Source of the DNA: Pararge aegeria
Taxonomy: Eukaryota > Arthropoda > Insecta > Lepidoptera > Nymphalidae
DNA length: 64,000 nt
Assembly: GCF_905163445.1 (NCBI RefSeq)
Contig: NC_053183.1
Coordinates: 1,798,001 to 1,862,000 of the forward strand
Direction of reading: 5' to 3'
The notes below the pieces were generated by a model. The model searched no databases, was not told the DNA's origin, and saw only the letters and a list, made by a program, of their open reading frames with translations. Position numbers and translations under genes: made by a program. Position 1 is the first letter of the stretch. Every line of letters starts with the position of its first letter. Positions 49,201 to 58,200 of the stretch are shown in pieces.

Positions 49201-52200
49201 GTGGTAGCTGATATTCCGGGTCAACATATAGGCTACTTTTTATCCCGATAAACAAAAAGCTTCTCCCAAGAAATGAGATGAAAATTTTTATCAATTTTAC
49301 TTCATAGCTTCGTTAAATTTGAACCGATTTTAATAATTATTTTTTTATTTGAAAGTGTATACTATGAAGCATGTATTGTGTAATTTTAATGAAGATCGGA
49401 TAAATATTGTCGGAGATAAAGGACATAACAGATAACAGCGAGTCGCGAAGCATATGGGACAGAGATCGAATGCATGCGTACCATCCTACTTATATTATAA
49501 ATGCTGTTACGAGTTTATTTATTAAATTCAACATCAAGTTACCATAATATTTCTTTATTGTACTAATTACAAATTAATTACAAACTAAACCTATGTCTAT
49601 CTTATAAGTAATGTAAAACTAATTAATTGGACGCCAGGAGAGTATTCGCTCCAGGCTGGGAACTCTGCCAAAACCGGTGGACCTCGGCTAGCGGATCTCA
49701 GGGTCTCACGTATTTATTGAATCATGGTTAAAAGGGGCATATCTTCAAGCCCCTTTTGGAGAACACGAACTTAAAACAGTGTTAGGTATGTGCTCATTGC
49801 AAAATTATAACAATCCTTATTACTTGATACTACAAAATGGCCACAAACAATGCACGACCTGTACGAATGTACCTTATATGCACGACCTGTCTCATTAGAC
49901 AGCTGATCGCTAAATGACCGTGACCCCTCTCCACCTCCATCCACTAAACGGGAGAATTAAAAAGGAAAAATAAAAATATAAAAAGTTCATACAAAGCGTC
50001 AGGATTCGAACTCAGATGCCGCGATATATGGTTGCGCCGCCCGAGCACTGCGCTGTCGGCTGCTCTGACGAGACGCGTGAAAATGTTGAATCAACACTGC
50101 TAAACATAATGAATAGGTACCAGAGGTAATTCATTATAATGCGAAAGTTTGTGAGTAAGGATGTATGGATGGCTGGACTACAAAAAAAGTCTGGAAGGCA
50201 AAATGCCTAATTGTTAGGACACAATAACCGCTTTTAGTTATAATTTGTCAATCAAAACACGGGTACAATCTTAAGATGGTGACGTTCCTATCAGATCCAA
50301 ATAAATAATAATCTCTCTTGAAATTATGCAAATTGTACCTATCGTTTAGACGTTACTATGTGTATAGAAATGCTAAAAGATGTTAAATCCGATAATAACC
50401 GATTAAATGCAGACTAAGTTACGCGGGCCAGCTAGTGTTTACATAATTGGTGATTACTTCGTTACACCAATTATGTAACGTTCCACCTTAAACTTAAAGC
50501 TACTTGAGTTCCAAACACGCCCTGGTTTAAGAAGAGCCCACAACAAACTTAGCAGCGCTTTGTTATTCCATACCAACAACCAAGACAAAAACCTGTGAAG
50601 TGAAGACAGTCGATTCATTTTATGAGTAAATCCCACTGACAAACCCGTAAGGATGTAAAAGTATAACAAGATGATATTATCATAGGAATTGCGAACCTTT
50701 GCCTAGTTAAGACATGGATACAAAGACGAATAAAGACTGATAATGCCTCGAGTCGCAAGACCTCCAATCAGTTACAGAGTACCTACCTATATAATATAGT
50801 AAACGAGTAATGCTTTACTTTGTAAGTTCGTGTATTGCGTAACCGAGCATTGAACGTTCCGCGGGCATAAGGCAATGACCGGATACAAAAAATCCGTAGC
50901 CACGGAGCAATTTTGATAAACCGACGCGATCTCTTTTTCCTACGCTCCAATAGACGCTGAGGCAAAAACGCGGACCGAAAAGCGAAATCTATAATGATCT
51001 TAAATTATATAAAGGTGTTTCATAAATTTGCACCTAACTATGGCAAGCGTAGCAGAGCATCAAATTCACAATTGTTATCATTTCCTTTCTATGACAATTT
51101 TTCAATTTCTATTGATGGAAAACCTTTCAGTGTAGGACAATATCGTCATCGTGTTGATCTACTAATTTCGGATTTTTAATAAGATGTTTTCCTATCGAGC
51201 GTCAATCTACCTTCGTGTCAAATCGTAGGTGACGTTTGATTTTAAGTTAAATATGGAAACAGGATTTAATACGCTGCTGCATAATTTTATTGCGTTTAAC
51301 TCAAACCTTTTAAGCAATTAAAATATCACTTGCTTTAAGGAAAACAGCGTGAGGAAACCAGCATGCCTGTGAGTTCCAATAATGTCCTCAAATGTGGGGG
51401 GAGAGTGTGCCCCTGACTGCTGCTAATCTTTACTACTGGTAAATAATGATGCAGTCAAGATGCGGTTGACTTGCTAGGGTTATCTTGCTAGTGTTATGTA
51501 AAACGTAAAACGTAAGCTTACAGAAAAATCTTATTATAATGTTAAGGATTACTTAAACAATAAAAAAAACTTGGCTGTGAATTGCTCTAACTTCGTAGCT
51601 TAATATTAATTTACTGTGAGATGGTGATAGCAAAAAAAAAAATTACCCGGCTAAGTTTGTTATGGGCTCTTCTTAACCAGGGCGCGTTTTGAATTTATGA
51701 CAGTTATATATACCTTGAGCAAGGTATAAATTAGTTGCAGTATTTCATTAGTAAGTAGTAGTTGCAGTTAACATGGTCGCTAACTATGGGCCCCATAAGA
51801 AGGCTCAGTCACTCAGCGGGCGATGGAGAGAGCTACGCTCGGAGTATCTCTACGTGATCAAATCAGAAATGTGGAGATTCGTAGAAGAACCAGAGTTACC
51901 GACATCGCTTAATGAGTCGCGAAGCTAAAGTGGCATGGGCAGGGCACATACTTCGGAGAAAGGATGGACGTTGAGGTCCCAATGTGCTGGAATGGCAGCC
52001 ACGAACTGTAAGCGCAGCGTTGGTTGATCAACGAGGTGGACAGACGATATCAAGCGGCAGGTAGCCGCTGGATCCAAACGACACAAAACCGTTGAATTTG
52101 GAACTCCCTACTGGAAAGACCTCCCATGTCCAGCAGTGGACGTCTATCGGTTTATATGATGATGATGATGACTTCATTAGTAGGTTTGTTAGTTCATATA

Positions 52201-55200
52201 AATTTATTTTAATTTTGAATCTCAATTTAATTTACAATTTTAATTTTATTTCTTATTATATGTTTAATTTTATATGTTTAATTTTTTTCATGATCCATTT
52301 AATGTATTCATGAAACACACGTAAAATTAATTTAATAGCATATTGTAGTTATATTGGTTTATATTGACAGATATGTGAAAAAAAAAGGTATTGATGACGT
52401 ATAAGTTGGGGACATTTAAATGTAACGAATGTATAGGACGTAGTCGCGAGAGTCAGCTAGTAACTAAATAAATAAATAATAAACCCAGACCACAGAAAAG
52501 AAACAGTTTCACTTAATAGAGATAATGAGAAGTTATGAATTCGGTTGTTTTCTTTTATGTATGTTCGGGCATAACTCTTTTTTGGAAAATTATTTTCGAA
52601 ATGGTCCTATTAACGGCTGATTCGGCACTCTGCTATCTGAATCAAAGGCCGTGGGTTCGATTCTCACAACTGGAAAATGTTTGTGTGATGAACATGACTG
52701 CTTTTCAGCATCTGTGTGTTTATCTGTATATTAGAAGTATTTTTATATTATTCATAAAAATATTCAGCAGTCATCTTAGTAGTACACAAGCTACGCTTAC
52801 TTTGGGGCTAGATGGCGATGTGTGTATTATCGTAGTATATTAATATTTATTTGAAATTCAAGATTTTTTTCATTTTAAAGCTAATGGTACGGAAACCTTC
52901 GTGCGCGAGACGGACTCGCACTTGGCCGTTTGTTTCAGCTGGACGCATATATTTCTACATAAAGCTAGGAAGCTGAAATAGCCTATCAGATGAGGTTTTG
53001 AAGTGTGATGATCTGATTGAGAGTTTTCGTGGCAGACAACGGAACTCTTCAAAAACTTAAAGCAAATCAACCGCGATTGCTGCCATCGAATAAATATCCA
53101 TTGCTTACGCATTCACACAACATAACATCACGCCTGTACACTCGAAAGCGTCACGCAGACGTTTTCAGTGTATCGTTTTCATTTTCTATCAAAGTTAGTA
53201 GTAGTAGTATATTTTTTCGCGACTGGAGTTAGTCTCAGCACAGGATTAAAGCTTGATTAATTCGCAAACGTCGGTTTTTGCAGTTATACTTCTTTTGGCG
53301 CGTTGAGATGATGAGAGTAAATTTTTTCTATGCGCGCGCACACCGTCACAAAAAAACCGACACCCTGAAGTTAGCTATAAGGTTTGACAGTGTAGACTTT
53401 CAATTGTCAAAGCCTGCGGGCTCATTCCGGTGATTTAATTGATTCAATTGTACAAAAATCACACATTTTAATGTTTAGTGAAACTTGGTTGTTCGACAAT
53501 GAGTCTATTAGTATGTATTATAAATTTATGAACATTCCTTTAATTATGTAGAAATAATTTCTTTGTGATATTTCAATAAACTTTATTTAACTACATAATG
53601 TATTAAATACTTTTTTTTCCCGGTAAGTGTCGTTTTTTCCCTATAAATCGCTAGAATAAGGCGAAAATAAAATTTTTGGAAATATTTATATCTTTTGACG
53701 CTAAAGAAGCATAACTTCTAATGCGTGTAAATAAGTAACCACACGTTTTTTTTTTGTTAAAAAAATCTCTTGACCACAAGCCTCATGCTCAAGTGGCAAG
53801 GTACGGAACCCGACAAATAAAGCTAGTAGCGGTCGGCACGCAAAAGCTATGCAGCGGCCACCGGCGGGAATACAAATCAGCGCTGTACACGACGCGTGCC
53901 CGGCGTCCGTAATGCTATGAGTTCAACGCTTCAACTCATTGTTGGATACCACGACCGCATTGTGCATCGCAATGAATCCTTTTATAAAATGCAGTAGCAT
54001 ACTGACATGTTTTTAAATCCTCTACAAAAGATTCTGAAACAGTTAGCTTTTTGACAACATTAAAACACCCGACGTCCTAACCATCCGTTATACGGATAGT
54101 ATAAGCTGTGCTAGGAAACGGTGATAGCCCAGTGGGTAGGACTTCTACTTCACTTTCAAGGAAGCGAGTTCGAATCCCCGCACGCACCTCTTACTTATCT
54201 AAGTTTGGTGCGTTTCACATAATGTTCTCAAAGGTGTGTGGAGTCCACCAATCCGCACTGGGCCAGCGTGGTGGAATACGGCCTTAACCCCTTCTCATTG
54301 TGGGAGGAAACCCGTGCCATGCAGTGGGCCGGAAATGGGTTGATATTATGATGATGTGATACTTTTTATTGCTTTGTTTACAAAAAATAGAGGATTGGAT
54401 AAAGTTTTGTATAAGCATGTATTGTTGATTGTGTTTTAAAAGTAATTAAGAAGTAGATAAGAGATCACTATCAGTGATAAGGCCGCCATTGCAACCTAAT
54501 TTCGTAGCTTATGCATATTTTTTTTTTTTTATGTTTATAGACGAGCGCTTGACTGCAATCACACCTGATGGTAAGCGATGATGCAGCCTAAGGTGGAGCG
54601 GGCTTGCCTAGAAGATGCCTATTCACTCTTCATTTGAAGGTAATCGTATTGTAAGCACTGGGGAAAATGGAAGCTGGAAGGGCATTCCAGATCCTAGCGG
54701 TGCGGATCAGAAACGAGGATGCGAAGCGCTTCGTACGCGTCCGCGGTATATCGACCACGTAGGGATGCAGATCCTTACTTACTTTTACTCCTCGCAGTTC
54801 GATGGTAAAAGGGCGTGGGGGGAACTAGAACAAATACTTCTTGAGCGCACTCTAGTTTTGGTGTGTAATAAAGAGTTAAATTATTATTGTTACTTAATCC
54901 CTCATGTTACTATTATACTATTATCAACCCATACCTGTTTTAAAACTGGGTAAAAAAATAGAAGTTTAATTAAAATACAATAAAAAATATATTCTAAAAA
55001 GTTGCTTTATCCAGGAACCCGGAACCTGCAACTAAATGCCAAGCGCTCACGGCTGCACCAAAAGTTCTTCAAAAGCTCAAAACTCTTAGCTAATCTTACT
55101 CACCCTTTCATGCCTGAGGAGGTAGCCGATGATTACGTCTTTCTTCTTCTCTTTCTCTTCGAAGTGGCAGATGCCAACGTTGAGCCCCATGACTATCGTG

Positions 55201-58200
55201 CGAAGGAGGCCGCCTTCGAACGCGTCCCACAGGTATTTGGGTGTGTAGCACATGATTGCCTGGAAAATAAACTCGAATTAGAGTACTGGATTTAGAAGCA
55301 AGCGTTATTTTGCGGACTTCCATGATATTTCATAAATAAATATAATAAATATACTACGACAAAACAAACAACGCCATCTAGCCCCAAAGTAAGCGTAGCT
55401 TGTTTTATGGGTACTGTGATGACTTGATGAATAATTTTATCAATAATATACATAAATAATTATAAAATACAGATAAACACCCAGACACTGAAAAACATTC
55501 ATGTTCATCACACAAACATTTTCCAGTTGTGGGAATCGAACCCACGGCCTTGGACTCAGAAAGCAGGGTCGCTGCTCACTGCGCAAGTCGGCCGTCCAAT
55601 TTAGCAGTTGAAAGTGATTATTTTACCTCTAATGTTCTAAGCGTTTTCCATAAAATGGGAAAAGCAACATGACGTTAAACCAGTATGACGCCATCGAATC
55701 AGCAATACAAAATTGTATTTTTTTCATTGGCTGCTAACGATGGTGTTAAAGCCCAGGACCAACGTGTTCTCCGAGGCAAGTAAAAATTCAAATACAAAAT
55801 TTAAACAGAAAGCCTATTGATCTACAGTCGAACAAAGTAGACAGATGTTGTATCAGAGTTTTTTGTGACATAGCTCGTCCGGGGAAGTACTAAATAGAGG
55901 CGTATTTTTGCCGCCTAGCAGCATTACATAGCATTGCTGTGTTCCGATATTATATAACTTTTACAGGAGATTTAGTCCATTTTATATCATCTTCCCACAC
56001 AGTGCATAGCCTGTACTGCAGTAACCACTAAAGAGTGTATTGGATAGAAGCAGGCGTTACTTTGCGGAAATCCATGATATATTGTCAAAATTAAGCTTAA
56101 TTTGCTATACTCCGCGAAAAGCAGGAGAATCTGCGTGGTGTAATTTATAATTTCTTCAATCCTTATACTCCACACCAAACAGATCTCCGGCAATATACCC
56201 TCTACGCACGTTTCGCTCCAAAACCGGAGCATCCTCAGGAGATGTTGACTTTACAATGAATAATTGTTAAGTTCACTTAACAATTATTAATTTCGCTCCG
56301 AAACGTGCGTAGAGGGTATATTGCCGGAGATCTGTTTGGTGTGGAGTATAAGGATTGAAGAAATTATAAATTACACCACGCACATTCTCCTGCTTTTCGC
56401 GGAGTATAGCAAATTAAGCTTAATTTTGATAACTGAAGAGTGTAATTGTGGGATACGCATTTATAATATGATTCCTAAGGTGATTTTGGACCTACCAATG
56501 TTAAAACACATTTATTACAGCGAGGTTACTATAAAATTGTTGAATTTCATAATGACAAGGTTGCTTGGAAGCATCCGGCTCCGCTTTCAGCTCTCACAAG
56601 ATAGAAAAATAAATGTTAAAATGTAAAATGTAAATTATTGATGTTGGAAGAGAGCCACTGCTGAGTTTCTTGCCGGCTGCTTCTCGGTAGAATCTGTCTT
56701 CCGAACCGGTGGTAGAGTCACAAAAAGGGACAGACTTGACGTTTCAAAAGTGCTTTTATTGGGCCTACTTGAAATAAATGAATTTTGAATTTGAGTAAGT
56801 AACCAAAATTTCCACATCAATACGTAAGTGGTAATATCACGACCGCTGTCCTGCTAGTTACAATTGGATCGTCTGTAACGGTGCTAGTCATGCCAAACCG
56901 CAGCCGTTGACTCGTCTAGTATGGAACTTGACCTACTGGCGAGAATGTAGTACTCGAATTGTAATAAGTAAAATGTAAAGTATGACGCAAGTCTTAGCGA
57001 CTGCGATCCGTCGAAATTAAGCACATAACTATATACAGGGTTAAAAAAAAAAAAAAACCAAAAAGTTTTCGGCCTGTAGTTGTTTATAATAAAAGTAACA
57101 ACTTTTGTTCAACGACTTCTTTTTGGCTCGATAGTTTGTGAAATATTAAATATTTTTCAAAGATTACTTGTTACTACTCTGTAATGTAACATCGGCAAAA
57201 GAGCGCGAACCGCGACTCTATTGTGCGTGCTCGCAGCGGTTTGGCAACAGGGGCATGTATTTGGTTCCACAGTGCATGTCACTTTACAGAAATACCATCA
57301 ACTTAATTTTTTTTTAAGTAAAACTTCTTTAGGCGCGACTAGGGAGCAACTCAGTTTTTATCCTGACTAATAAACGGACGGAAATTGAAACGGATCAATT
57401 GTAAAAAAAATAGTGAATAAAAATTCAACAGTTTAAAAAAAAAACACTTGAAACCTAGTGCAGCTTTGTGTCCATAGACCTAAGGGTAGGTGATAATAAT
57501 TCTTTATTTTCAGGCAATAGTCCCATAGAAAAGATTTGTTTTAAAGTACAATAATAACGCTAATGCAGATGTAAAAAAAAAATTATAATAAATATATATA
57601 TTAAATAAACTTAAAACTCGCAGGACCAATGCATAATGTTAAGCCTCGTGTGACTTTAATTAAACCGACAACCACGCTCTTCGGAGAGGAGCACATAGAA
57701 ATAAATTACAATGCCAGTTACTTCAGTTTTCTGAAAGAATGTACCTGACTACGTACTTTGATTTTATTTAATTTATCTGTTTTTTTTTATTAGTTTTTTG
57801 TTTTTTTTCCTTTTATTGTTGTTAGCATTATTAAGTATTTCTCTCTTTTCTATTTTTTGGACCCTAATTTAAAAAAATACATATTGTAGATTTGTCCGAA
57901 CTAATTAATTGATAATAAATAAATAAATAAATAGGGCAACAATGCTGCTTAGCGGCAGAAATAAGCATGGCATACTTCTCTGGAAGAGCTTTGTCAAAAA
58001 AAAAGGCTGACTGACATTGGAGTGAAGGCTTTACTAAAGGGCCGAAATCATAAATGATGGTGTTTCACAGGGTTTAGCGTTGTCACCTACATTGTTCATA
58101 CTGCATACCAATGGCATGCTACAAAATAACAGCTACCAGTGTTATAACAAAAGACACCCTCTACAAAGGGCACGTACGTCGTACAGTTCACTTGCGAACA

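Noticed and set aside
54615..54953. 112-codon + strand frame
   Set aside because: It lies in an interspersed repeat and its composition does not suggest a host protein.
55987..56626. Two similar open frames on opposite strands in repeat B (MPEICLVWSIRIEEIINYTT)
   Set aside because: The frame is repeated because the DNA is an inverted repeat; it has no domain and other copies are broken.
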